A stretch of DNA of 21,694 bases from an uncultured Polyangiaceae bacterium. Its GTDB lineage: Bacteria > Myxococcota_A > Polyangia > Polyangiales > Polyangiaceae. Positions 14,129 through 20,683 of this stretch are shown here, one piece after another. The stretch is from assembly GCA_938004815.1 (NCBI GenBank), contig CALKVR010001135.1, positions 1-21,694 of the forward strand, in the 5' to 3' direction. Made by a program: the position numbers and the translations under genes. The notes under the pieces are model-generated. The model was not told the origin of the DNA, did no database searches, and was given only the letters and a program-made list of their open reading frames with translations. Positions within the stretch are counted from its first letter, which is position 1, and every line of letters starts with the position of its first letter.

Positions 14129-15043
14129 ATGAGCGCGCTCGACAGCGAGGAGCCGATCTGCACCGGGGCCCGCGAGGCCGCGATCGAGACTGTCATCGAG
14201 GCGCGGGCGCGCTCGATCGGCGACTTCGACGTGGGTCGCGTGCTGCCGGCCATCGCGCGGCGCGCGGTCGGCCCCTTCGTCTTCTTCGACCACATGGGCC
14301 CGGCCACCCTCGGCCCCGGCCGCGGCATGGACGTCAGGCCCCACCCGCACATCCATCTGTCGACCGTGACGTACCTCTTCGAGGGCGAAATCGTCCACCG
14401 GGACAGCCTGGGCTACGTGCAGGCCATCCGCCCCGGCGCCGTGAACTGGATGACCGCCGGGCGGGGCATCGTTCACTCGGAGCGCACGCCGGCCGAGCTG
14501 CGCGCCAGCGGGTCGCGGCTTCACGGGCTCCAGCTCTGGGTCGCGCACCCCGCCGGCAGCGAGGACGTCGATCCCGCCTTCGCGCACCACCCCGCGGAGA
14601 CGTTGCCCGAGGTGGTGGTCGGCGGGGTTCGGGTTCGGGTGCTCGCCGGCTCGGTCTACGGGGCGACGTCGCCGGTCGAGACGCTCTCTCCCCTCTTCTA
14701 CGCCGAGGCGCGCCTCGCGGCCGGGGACCGTCTCACCCTCCCCGACGAGCCCGCGGAGCGCGCGCTCTACCTGGTCGAGGGGTCGCTCGCCTGCGGGGTC
14801 GAGCCCGTCGAGGCCCGACGCATGCTCGTGGTCAGGAGCGGCGCGCGCGTGACGGTCGAAGCCGCGTCCGACGCGCGGCTCGTCGTGCTCGGCGGCGAGC
14901 CGCTCGAGGGGCCGCGCCACATGTGGTGGAACTTCGTCTCGAGCTCGGCGGACCGCATCGAGCAGGCGAAGCGCGACTGGGCCGAGGGGCGCTTCGCGCC
15001 GGTGCCGGGCGAGACCGAGCACATCCCGCTGCCGGCGCGCTGA
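14129..15043 (+). CDS. Pirin family protein
   Basis: The product is 304 aa, a bicupin of the pirin family. The N-terminal cupin carries the iron-ligand pattern: H72 and H74 in RPHPHIHLSTVTYLFEG, then H116 and E118 in WMTAGRGIVHSER. These correspond to the two His, the third His and the Glu of human pirin. The C-terminal cupin (about 170-280) starts near VRVLAGSVYGATSPV and ends with PRHMWWNFVSSS. Some pirins have quercetin 2,3-dioxygenase activity and others act as redox-sensing cofactors; nothing here chooses between them. The gene is 12 bases after the M23 gene on the same strand and probably shares its transcript. It ends 21 bases from the convergent rhomboid gene. Confidence 0.93.
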   Translation: MSALDSEEPICTGAREAAIETVIEARARSIGDFDVGRVLPAIARRAVGPFVFFDHMGPATLGPGRGMDVRPHPHIHLSTVTYLFEGEIVHRDSLGYVQAIRPGAVNWMTAGRGIVHSERTPAELRASGSRLHGLQLWVAHPAGSEDVDPAFAHHPAETLPEVVVGGVRVRVLAGSVYGATSPVETLSPLFYAEARLAAGDRLTLPDEPAERALYLVEGSLACGVEPVEARRMLVVRSGARVTVEAASDARLVVLGGEPLEGPRHMWWNFVSSSADRIEQAKRDWAEGRFAPVPGETEHIPLPAR

Positions 15044-15064
15044 CGGCTCGCGCGGGGCGCGTGA

Positions 15065-16177
15065 TCAGCGCGGGGCACGCATGCTGGGCGGCACGTCGAC
15101 GGGCACCTTGGGTCGCAGCGCGAAGGCCAGCGCCACGCCGACGATGAACCCGCCGAGGTGCGCCTCCCAGGCGATGTTCGACTTCGAGTCGGACATGATC
15201 ACGAACTGGAGCAGGAGCCAGACGAGCATGTACCAATAGGCGCGAATCTTCACCGGCACGAAGAAGATCACGAGCCAGAGCTTCACCCTCGGGAGCAGCA
15301 CCAGGTACGCGCCCATCAGGCCCGCGATCGCCCCCGACGCGCCGACGAGCGGCGTCGCGCTCTTCACGTTGAGGGCGAAGAAGAGGAGGCCACCAGCGAT
15401 GCCGCTCGCCCAATAGAGGAGCGACGCGCGGCCACGCCCGAGGATATCTTCGATGTTGTCGCCGAAAATCCAGAGCGTGTACATGTTGCCGAGCAGGTGC
15501 ATCAGGCTCCCGTGCAGGAGCGTGTGCGTCACCACCGAGAACACGTTCTTGCCGCGCGCAAAATCGGCCGGCACGAGCCCGAACGTCATGATGAACGCGT
15601 CGATCCCGTTGGACGCGATCAAGAAGACCTCGAACACGTAGATGAGCGTCATCACCGCCACCGCGATCGGGATCAGGAGAGCCTTGCGCCGGAGCGGCGC
15701 GTGCACCTCCGAGGGCAGGAGCGTCGCCACCTGCAGCAGGTACATGGCGGCGACCCCCAGCGGCCCCTTGCTGGTGCCGGGCATCGCCGTCTCGTGGTGA
15801 ACCTCGGTCGTGATCGCGGCCACGATCTCGGCCTCACGCGCGTCGAGCCACAGCCCGCGACACACCATGCAGCCGTCGATCTCGACTTGCCTCCCCTCGT
15901 GCTTCAGGTGGTACGAGACCATGCGGCCGTGCCCGCTGGGGCACCCGATGGCGCTCGGCATGGCGGGGCGCGCGAACGCCTGCGGTTTCCACTTGGAGGG
16001 GTCGGCGTGCTCGCCGATCGCCTGCGTCACCCCGTGCGGCTCGATGAAGCTGCCGCCGCAGCGCCAGCAGTGGTCGATCCAGACCGTCTTGGCCGGCAGG
16101 TGGTAGAGCGGATACGAGCAACGCGCGCAGTAGCGACCCGTCGGGTGGTATCCCCTCGGATGGTGTCCGTGGTGCAC
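15065..16177 (-). CDS. Rhomboid serine protease with N-terminal zinc ribbons
   Basis: The product is 370 aa from GTG 16177, chosen because cysteine motifs begin at residue 17 and AGGA lies upstream. The first zinc ribbon has C17-x2-C20 and C37-x2-C40. A second, TFIIB-type ribbon has C79, perhaps H83, and C103-x2-C106 followed by RGLWLDAREAE. A rhomboid membrane domain follows from about residue 165. It contains H227-x3-N231 (HLLGNMYTLWIFGDNIED), the nucleophile S281 in GASG, and the catalytic H340 in AHLGGF. Rhomboids cut membrane-embedded substrates within the inner membrane. The ribbons would face the cytoplasm and may bind protein or nucleic acid. The start is 11 bases after the ATP-grasp gene. 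The protease residues are all present; the substrate is unknown. Confidence 0.92.
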   Translation of the reverse strand: MHHGHHPRGYHPTGRYCARCSYPLYHLPAKTVWIDHCWRCGGSFIEPHGVTQAIGEHADPSKWKPQAFARPAMPSAIGCPSGHGRMVSYHLKHEGRQVEIDGCMVCRGLWLDAREAEIVAAITTEVHHETAMPGTSKGPLGVAAMYLLQVATLLPSEVHAPLRRKALLIPIAVAVMTLIYVFEVFLIASNGIDAFIMTFGLVPADFARGKNVFSVVTHTLLHGSLMHLLGNMYTLWIFGDNIEDILGRGRASLLYWASGIAGGLLFFALNVKSATPLVGASGAIAGLMGAYLVLLPRVKLWLVIFFVPVKIRAYWYMLVWLLLQFVIMSDSKSNIAWEAHLGGFIVGVALAFALRPKVPVDVPPSMRAPR

Positions 16178-16188
16178 GGCCCGTGATC

Positions 16189-17049
16189 CTAACAGTGGAG
16201 CCAGCCGAAGATGGCGTCGGCGATGCGCTCGGTGGCCCCGGCGGCCGAACCCGCGAAGAGCACCGGGTCGATCGCCTCGAGCTCCATGAGGACGAAGCGC
16301 CCACGGTCCAAGACGCCGTCCACGCGCGCGATCAGGGGAGGCTCCGGGCAGAGCGCGGCGATGCGCTCGGCCTCTAGCGCCAGCGCCGGTCCGGCCTCGT
16401 AGGCCTCGCGCGTGCCGCCGAGCTCTTCTTGCACCCGGAACTCGCCTGCAGCCGGTCGCTTGAGGACGGCGTGTGAGAGCTTGCCGGCCAGCACCACCAG
16501 CGACACCTCGCCCTGCTGGATCTCGGCCCGATACGCTTGGACGAGGACGTCGCCGTGGGCCCGGAGCCGGTCGATCGCGGCCTCGACGTCTCGCGCGTGC
16601 CCGCGGTCGAAGCGGTGGGTCTCCCAACCGCTCATCGACACCGCGGGCTTGACGACGACAGAACCGTCATGATCAATGGCGGCGCCCCGCCGCGTGCCAT
16701 CCGGGCCGATGACCGCGGTCTCGGGTATCGCTACCCCCCGCGCCTGGAGGTCGAGCAGGTAGCCCTTGTGGATGTTCCACAGCACCGTGGCCGCGGTGTT
16801 CGCGAGGCGCGGCCCCGACACCTCACACGCTCGGACGAAGCGGCGAAACGCGCCGCTCGCGAGGTGGTAGTCCCAGCACGACCGAAGGACCACGCCGTCC
16901 AGGCCGGCGGGCAGGGCCTCGCTCCAGACGACGGGCCCGGCGTCCACGCCACGAGCGGCGAGCGCGCGCACGAGCGCGCGGTCTTCATCCGTGAGCGAGG
17001 CGTACGACGCAGCGGTGCCGACGCCGAGGCGAAAGCGGCGGGCCGACAC
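16189..17049 (-). CDS. ATP-grasp domain protein (RimK/glutathione synthetase-like)
   Basis: The product is 286 aa from GTG 17049 (VSARRFRLGVGTAASYASL). The fold is suggested by LRSCWDYHL, then NTAATVLWNIHKGYLLDL, the nucleotide-binding Lys in VVVKPAVSMSG (K134), an acidic strand QGEVSLVVLAGK, and the metal-binding end ARVDGV...FVLMELEAIDP (D244, E256, E258). ATP-grasp enzymes join a carboxylate to an amine or thiol through an acyl-phosphate. This branch resembles RimK-type ligases, but the acceptor cannot be read from sequence. It starts 12 bases after rpsI and ends 11 bases before the rhomboid gene, so it may be translated from the ribosomal-protein transcript. An enzyme that modifies a ribosomal protein is possible, but position is the only support. 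Confidence 0.85.
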   Translation of the reverse strand: MSARRFRLGVGTAASYASLTDEDRALVRALAARGVDAGPVVWSEALPAGLDGVVLRSCWDYHLASGAFRRFVRACEVSGPRLANTAATVLWNIHKGYLLDLQARGVAIPETAVIGPDGTRRGAAIDHDGSVVVKPAVSMSGWETHRFDRGHARDVEAAIDRLRAHGDVLVQAYRAEIQQGEVSLVVLAGKLSHAVLKRPAAGEFRVQEELGGTREAYEAGPALALEAERIAALCPEPPLIARVDGVLDRGRFVLMELEAIDPVLFAGSAAGATERIADAIFGWLHC

Positions 17050-17061
17050 CGCGCGGGCTGA

Positions 17062-17454
17062 TCAGCGCTTGGAGTACTGGAACCGCTTGCGAGCGCCGGG
17101 CTGGCCGTACTTCTTGCGCTCTTTCTTGCGGGCGTCGCGCGTGAGGAAGCCCGCGCGCTTGAGCGGCGAGCGCCGCTCGCTGTCGCCGGCGACGAGCGCC
17201 CGGGCGATGCCGTGACGCATCGCCTCGGCCTGGGCCGAGTGACCCCCGCCCGCGACCGTCGCGACGACGTCGTACTGATCGAGGACCTCGATCAGCTCGA
17301 GCGGCTGGCGCATGATCATGCGCGAGGTCTCACGCTCGAAGTACTGCTCGGCGGTGCGCTGGTTGACGGTGATCTGCCCGCTGCCCGGCTTGAGCCAGAC
17401 ACGCGCGACGGCAGTCTTGCGTTTCCCGGTGGCGTAGATCGTCTGCACGGTCAT
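17062..17454 (-). CDS. rpsI: Small subunit ribosomal protein S9
   Basis: The product is 130 aa, the normal bacterial length. It contains the S9 hallmarks: IYATGKRKTAVARVWLKPG, QPLELIEVLDQYDVVATVAGGGHSAQAEA, RHGIARAL, LLTRD-type GFLTRDARKKERKKYGQPGARK, and the universal C-terminal SKR that reaches the P-site tRNA. The usual SGQAGA is HSAQAEA here, a mild variation. It follows rplM by 12 bases, the standard rplM-rpsI pair, and is followed after 12 bases by the ATP-grasp gene. Confidence 0.98.
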   Translation of the reverse strand: MTVQTIYATGKRKTAVARVWLKPGSGQITVNQRTAEQYFERETSRMIMRQPLELIEVLDQYDVVATVAGGGHSAQAEAMRHGIARALVAGDSERRSPLKRAGFLTRDARKKERKKYGQPGARKRFQYSKR

Positions 17455-17466
17455 GTTCGAAGAACC

Positions 17467-17922
17467 TTACTTCAGGGGCTCGGGCTTCTGCGCCGCGTGG
17501 GGGTGGTCGGGGCCGGCGTACACCTTGAGCTTGGTGAGCAGCTGGCGGCCCAGGATGTTCTTGGGGAGCATCCCCTTCACCGCGTGCGTGATGGGCACGT
17601 CGGGCTTGCGAGCGAGCACCTTCTCGGCCGTCTCTTCACGGAACCCGCCGGGCTCACCGCTGTGGCGGTAGTACTTCTTCTGCTCGAGCTTGCGGCCCGT
17701 CAGCTTGACCTTCTCGGCGTTGACGACGACGACGAAGTCACCCGTGTCGACGTGCGGCGTGAAGATGGGCTTGTTCTTTCCCCGCAGGACGGTCGCGATG
17801 CGGCTGGCGAGGCGGCCGAGGGGCTGGCCCGAAGCGTCGACGACCCACCACTTGCGCTGGTCGCGCACCTCGGCGGGCTTGGCCGAGAAGGACTTTTGAA
17901 CGGGGGTTAGAAGGGCGGTCAT
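17467..17922 (-). CDS. rplM: Large subunit ribosomal protein L13
   Basis: The product is 151 aa from ATG 17922. L13 motifs are clear: KWWVVDASGQPLGRLAS, RGKNKPIFTPHVDTGDFVVVVNAEKVKLTG, KKYYRHSGEPGG, and AVKGMLPKNILGRQLLTKLKVYAGPDHPHAAQKPE. The N-terminus is a few residues longer than in E. coli (142 aa). The reading frame is open upstream but without homology, so this ATG is the best start. No Shine-Dalgarno is seen immediately before it. A hairpin ends 17 bases upstream, and a sigma-70-like promoter at 18041-18069 would give a leader of about 110 bases, long enough for regulation. It is first of the pair with rpsI. Confidence 0.98.
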   Translation of the reverse strand: MTALLTPVQKSFSAKPAEVRDQRKWWVVDASGQPLGRLASRIATVLRGKNKPIFTPHVDTGDFVVVVNAEKVKLTGRKLEQKKYYRHSGEPGGFREETAEKVLARKPDVPITHAVKGMLPKNILGRQLLTKLKVYAGPDHPHAAQKPEPLK

Positions 17923-17939
17923 TTTGAAACGGGTTCCGG

Positions 17940-17966
17940 TCACCGAGCCGGCGGCTCGGATGGTGA
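17940..17966 (-). promoter_or_regulatory. Leader hairpin upstream of rplM
   Basis: On the transcript strand CGAGCC and GGCTCG pair around a GCC loop, and an outer TCAC/GTGA helix adds four pairs below an asymmetric bulge of about four bases. The hairpin ends 17 bases before the rplM ATG. A stem with an asymmetric internal bulge in a ribosomal-protein leader resembles sites where r-proteins repress their own mRNA. Here that is inference. Confidence 0.45.
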
Positions 17967-18040
17967 TTCGGGCGTTCAGGCTTCGCGGCGGCCAGCGACT
18001 GCGGCGCGCCCCGAGGGCTTCGGGCCCAAAAGGGGGCGCA

Positions 18041-18069
18041 GACTTACGCCCCTCGGTCCACTCTGTCAA
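18041..18069 (-). promoter_or_regulatory. Sigma-70-like promoter for rplM-rpsI
   Basis: A perfect -35 TTGACA (18069-18064), a 17-base spacer and -10 TAAGTC (18046-18041) lie on the minus strand. Start of transcription is expected near 18034, about 110 bases before rplM. It is the best promoter match I see in the window and is correctly placed for a strongly expressed ribosomal operon. Confidence 0.65.
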
Positions 18070-18123
18070 GCGTGAGCAACGGCGCCACGGAGAATGATGA
18101 CGTGCCGGCCCTCACCTCGGCCC

Positions 18124-19632
18124 TCACCTGGAAGGCGCGTCGGCCGGGGGCTTCTCGCTGGGGGACTTCTCGCCGGACGACTTCTCGCCGGACGACTTCT
18201 CGCCGGACGACTTGTCGCCGGCGGGCTTCTCGCCAGACGGCTTCTCAGAGGACTTGTCGTCCTTGGCCGGAGGCCGGTCGCCATCGGCGGGGGCCCCGCT
18301 GCCGCTCGGCTTGCCGTCCTTTGCCGGGTCGGCGGGGGCTCCCCCCGCCGCATCCTCGACCGCGAGCTTGGCTTCTTCGAGGCAGGTGCCGTCGGGGAAG
18401 CGCGAAAGATACTCGAGGGCGAGGCCCTTGGCCTTGCGGCGGGCCTCGACCGTGTCGCGCGGCGCCGCGCTGATCTGGCTACAGAACAGCGTCTCGGACA
18501 GGCGCTGCGATTGCATGGCTTGCGCGCGGTACTTGGCGGCGAGGTCGGCCTTGCCCATGCGCTCGTAGGTGTTGGCGAGCGTGTTGGCGGCGACCGCACC
18601 GTTCGGGTCGGATGGGAACTCGTCGGCGACGCGACGGAGCGCGGCGTTCGCCAGGTCGTGGCGGCTCTTCATCGCGGCGATTTCATAGAGCGACATCAGC
18701 TCGCGGACGCTCTGCGCGGCGGTGATGGCCGAAGAGATACCACCGCGCTCTTCGAGCACGCGCGCCGCCTCGTCGAGCTTGTCTTTCTCCCAGAGGGCGA
18801 ACCAGCTGGGCGCGGCATCGACGGCCGGAGTGCCCGGGTTCGTCGTGGACGCCACGGGCTCACCGTCGGGCGGCACGACGTCGGTGGTCGCGCGGTCCGG
18901 GTCCGGCGAGGCATCGGGTGCGTGCGGCGTGCGCTGGTGCGCGACGACAGACGGCGCGGGCAGGTCGTCGGCCGACGTGATCGCCGCCACGATCGACACG
19001 CGCGAGGCCTCGCCGCCGTTGATGACGCGGCGCCCCGAGGGCGACAGCACCTCGACCGAGCCCCGATCGACGGCGACGTCGACGTCGGTGTCGAGGCGCG
19101 AGAGCGAGACGACCGACCCGGCCGGAGCGACCGTCGTCGCCTCACCCGCGACGACCGCGAACGACATGGCAGCCGTCGATGCATCGAGCGAGGCGCGACC
19201 GCGGAGCAGGTGGAGGCGGACGTTGCCATCGCGCACCTCGACCACCTCGACCAGCGACTCGGGCTGGAGGACGAGGCGCCCGCCGCCCGGGAGCGCGAAG
19301 GTGCGCTGGCGCGTACCGGCGGCGAAGACGTCGGAGAGAGGGGAGTCGACCGCCACCGCCTCGGGGTCGCCCGACGTCGTGAGCTGGAGCTGCGACGAGC
19401 CGATGAGCAGGCCGACCCCGAAGACGCCGCTCAGGGCCGCCGCCCAGAGGAGGACCCGCCCCGCGCGAGCGGGACGGGGAGCGAGCGCGGCCCCGCCGGC
19501 GCCCCGGTGCGCGGCCCCCCGACCCAACGCGACCGGGAGGTCGCGGCGTACGCGACCCCAGATGCGATCGACGCGAGCCTGGTCCGCGTGGTCGCGGAGG
19601 TCGCGGGGGTTGATACGCGGGAGGCGGCTCAT
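18124..19632 (-). CDS. FecR-domain/TPR membrane protein, candidate sigma regulator
   Basis: The product is 502 aa. A short cytoplasmic N-terminus (about 60 residues, with DLRDHADQARVDRIWGRVRRDL) precedes one membrane segment (about 60-79). A FecR-type beta domain follows at about 105-212: GTRQRTFALPGGGRLVLQPES, LLRGRASLD, FAVVAGEATTVAPAGSVVSLSRL and VLSPSGRRVINGGEASRV. After a Pro/Ala linker, a helical region (about 282-400) looks like TPRs (LANTYERMGKADLAAKYRAQAM). The tail is a Ser/Gly/Glu/Lys repeat. Its ATG overlaps the TGA of the sigma factor (ATGA). Known FecR proteins sense periplasmic signals and control a partner sigma factor. The overlap makes that the likely role, although no classic zinc anti-sigma motif is visible in the N-terminus. 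Confidence 0.88.
   Translation of the reverse strand: MSRLPRINPRDLRDHADQARVDRIWGRVRRDLPVALGRGAAHRGAGGAALAPRPARAGRVLLWAAALSGVFGVGLLIGSSQLQLTTSGDPEAVAVDSPLSDVFAAGTRQRTFALPGGGRLVLQPESLVEVVEVRDGNVRLHLLRGRASLDASTAAMSFAVVAGEATTVAPAGSVVSLSRLDTDVDVAVDRGSVEVLSPSGRRVINGGEASRVSIVAAITSADDLPAPSVVAHQRTPHAPDASPDPDRATTDVVPPDGEPVASTTNPGTPAVDAAPSWFALWEKDKLDEAARVLEERGGISSAITAAQSVRELMSLYEIAAMKSRHDLANAALRRVADEFPSDPNGAVAANTLANTYERMGKADLAAKYRAQAMQSQRLSETLFCSQISAAPRDTVEARRKAKGLALEYLSRFPDGTCLEEAKLAVEDAAGGAPADPAKDGKPSGSGAPADGDRPPAKDDKSSEKPSGEKPAGDKSSGEKSSGEKSSGEKSPSEKPPADAPSR
18164..18250. repeat. 15-bp tandem repeat in the fecR-like gene
   Basis: Units of GACTTCTCGCCGGAC are repeated from 18164: three identical copies, then two diverged copies and a partial one. 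On the minus strand they encode the 5-residue repeat SSGEK in the C-terminal tail, which would be periplasmic. Identity of three copies suggests recent expansion. Confidence 0.88.
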
Positions 19633-20417
19633 GACGGGCGCTGGATGCGTGGAGTGGAGGGCTCGGCGAAGGCGTCGGAGGCTGCTGGACCAGCAGCTGC
19701 ACCGCCATCTTCAAGACGCTCGGCCGCCACGAAATGGCTCTCCAAAAATCGTTGGGCGGCCAAGATTCGACGCTTCACCGTGGCGAGCGATTTGTCGGTG
19801 AGCTTCGCGACCATCTCGAGCTCATGGCCCTCTACGTGCCGGAGCGTCCAGGCGATGCGCTCGTCGGTCGGCAGCGTCCGGAGCAGGGCGTAGATCTGCG
19901 CGAGCTGTGCGCGCGTGTGGGGGGAAGCCTCGGGGCTGGTCAGGCTGTCGAGCTCGACCGGGTCGGCGCCACGGCCGAGGCCGAGCAGGTTCATCAGGCG
20001 CTGGCGCCGGAGCCGCGAGCGGACCGCAAACACGACGATGGACCCCAACCAGGACCGGAACGCGGCCGGCTCCTGGAGATCGCCCAGGCGCGAAAATGCC
20101 TTGATGAACGCATCGTGGACCACGTCTTCGACGTCACGCGCCGACCCCTCGATGCGGGTCGCGAGCTGGATGGCGAACGGGGCGTGGCGCCGGTAGAGGA
20201 CCTCGAGCGCGCCGCGGTCACCGGAGCGCGCGACGCCGACGAGCTCGCCGTCGAGAAGCTGCTCGAGCCGGGCTCGCCGCAGGCGCGACGGGCGGCTCTC
20301 GTTGATCGACGGCTCGGGCGCGTTGGACGGTTGCGCCTGGGATAGCCCGCGATCGGCGGCCTTGCGACCTGATCCTTCGACCAGTCGGAGGTGGCTCGGT
20401 TTCGCACGGCTCGTCAT
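19629..20417 (-). CDS. ECF-type RNA polymerase sigma factor
   Basis: The product is 262 aa. Sigma region 2 lies at about 68-140: ALEVLYRRHAPFAIQLATR, SARDVEDVVHDAFIKAF and FRSWLGSIVVFAVRSRLRRQR. Sigma region 4 lies at about 172-226: LLRTLPTDERIAWTLRHVEG then the recognition helix region SLATVKRRILAAQRFL. There is no region 1.1 or 3, so it belongs to the extracytoplasmic-function group. The N-terminus has about 50 extra polar residues and the C-terminus about 35 Ala/Gly/Glu-rich residues beyond region 4, longer than a minimal ECF. The stop overlaps the FecR-like gene start, indicating coupled expression of sigma factor and regulator. Divergent to it is a Ser/Thr kinase gene. Function as a sigma factor is well supported; the regulon is unknown. 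Confidence 0.92.
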   Translation of the reverse strand: MTSRAKPSHLRLVEGSGRKAADRGLSQAQPSNAPEPSINESRPSRLRRARLEQLLDGELVGVARSGDRGALEVLYRRHAPFAIQLATRIEGSARDVEDVVHDAFIKAFSRLGDLQEPAAFRSWLGSIVVFAVRSRLRRQRLMNLLGLGRGADPVELDSLTSPEASPHTRAQLAQIYALLRTLPTDERIAWTLRHVEGHELEMVAKLTDKSLATVKRRILAAQRFLESHFVAAERLEDGGAAAGPAASDAFAEPSTPRIQRPS

Positions 20418-20683
20418 GGGCGGGGTTTTCGTCGTGATGACTCGGGCCCGTAGCGGGCATTGACGGTTGGAACGCTAGCGCAACGCGAGGTCCGCCGGAA
20501 ACTTGGACGCATGGCACCCGTCTCTAGGCTCACCGGCAGAAATCGTCGGTGGGGTGGAAGGTCGAGGCATGGAGTTTGTTTCACCAACGCGCTTGCGAAA
20601 GAATCCTAACGGTGGACCCGAAGGCCCGAGCGGCGTGAACCCACGGATGGTAGGCTGCAACCAGGCTTGAGGCTTTCTCAATC
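20418..20683. other. Divergent intergenic region, sigma factor/kinase
   Basis: This 266-base region lies between the divergent starts of the ECF sigma gene and the kinase gene. It contains an ECF-like promoter candidate at 20497-20522 and a weak sigma-70-like pair (TTGTTT at 20576, 17 bases, AAGAAT at 20599), both pointing toward the kinase. I see no clear promoter toward the sigma gene, no protein-coding signal and no RNA gene. Confidence 0.5.
20497..20522 (+). promoter_or_regulatory. ECF-like promoter candidate upstream of the kinase gene
   Basis: GGAAAC, a 16-base spacer and CGTC resemble the GGAAC/CGTC pattern of many ECF sigma promoters. It points toward the kinase gene, about 160 bases before its ATG. 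Whether the adjacent ECF factor uses it is inference; short GC-rich motifs of this kind occur by chance. Confidence 0.3.

Noticed and set aside
12536..15022. 828-residue minus-strand open frame
   Set aside because: It is antisense to the M23 and pirin genes, both with intact metal motifs. It is a GC-bias shadow.
15158..16186. 342-residue plus-strand open frame
   Set aside because: It is antisense to the rhomboid gene; His/Arg-rich composition and no domain.
18028..18052. Rho-independent terminator of the fecR-like gene
   Set aside because: The stem is only six pairs with an eight-base loop and four T, and it overlaps the -10 of a strong rplM promoter. It is kept only as an open question in the findings.
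18094..19893. 599-residue plus-strand open frame
   Set aside because: It is antisense to the FecR-like gene and part of the sigma gene; Arg/Gly-rich with no domain.
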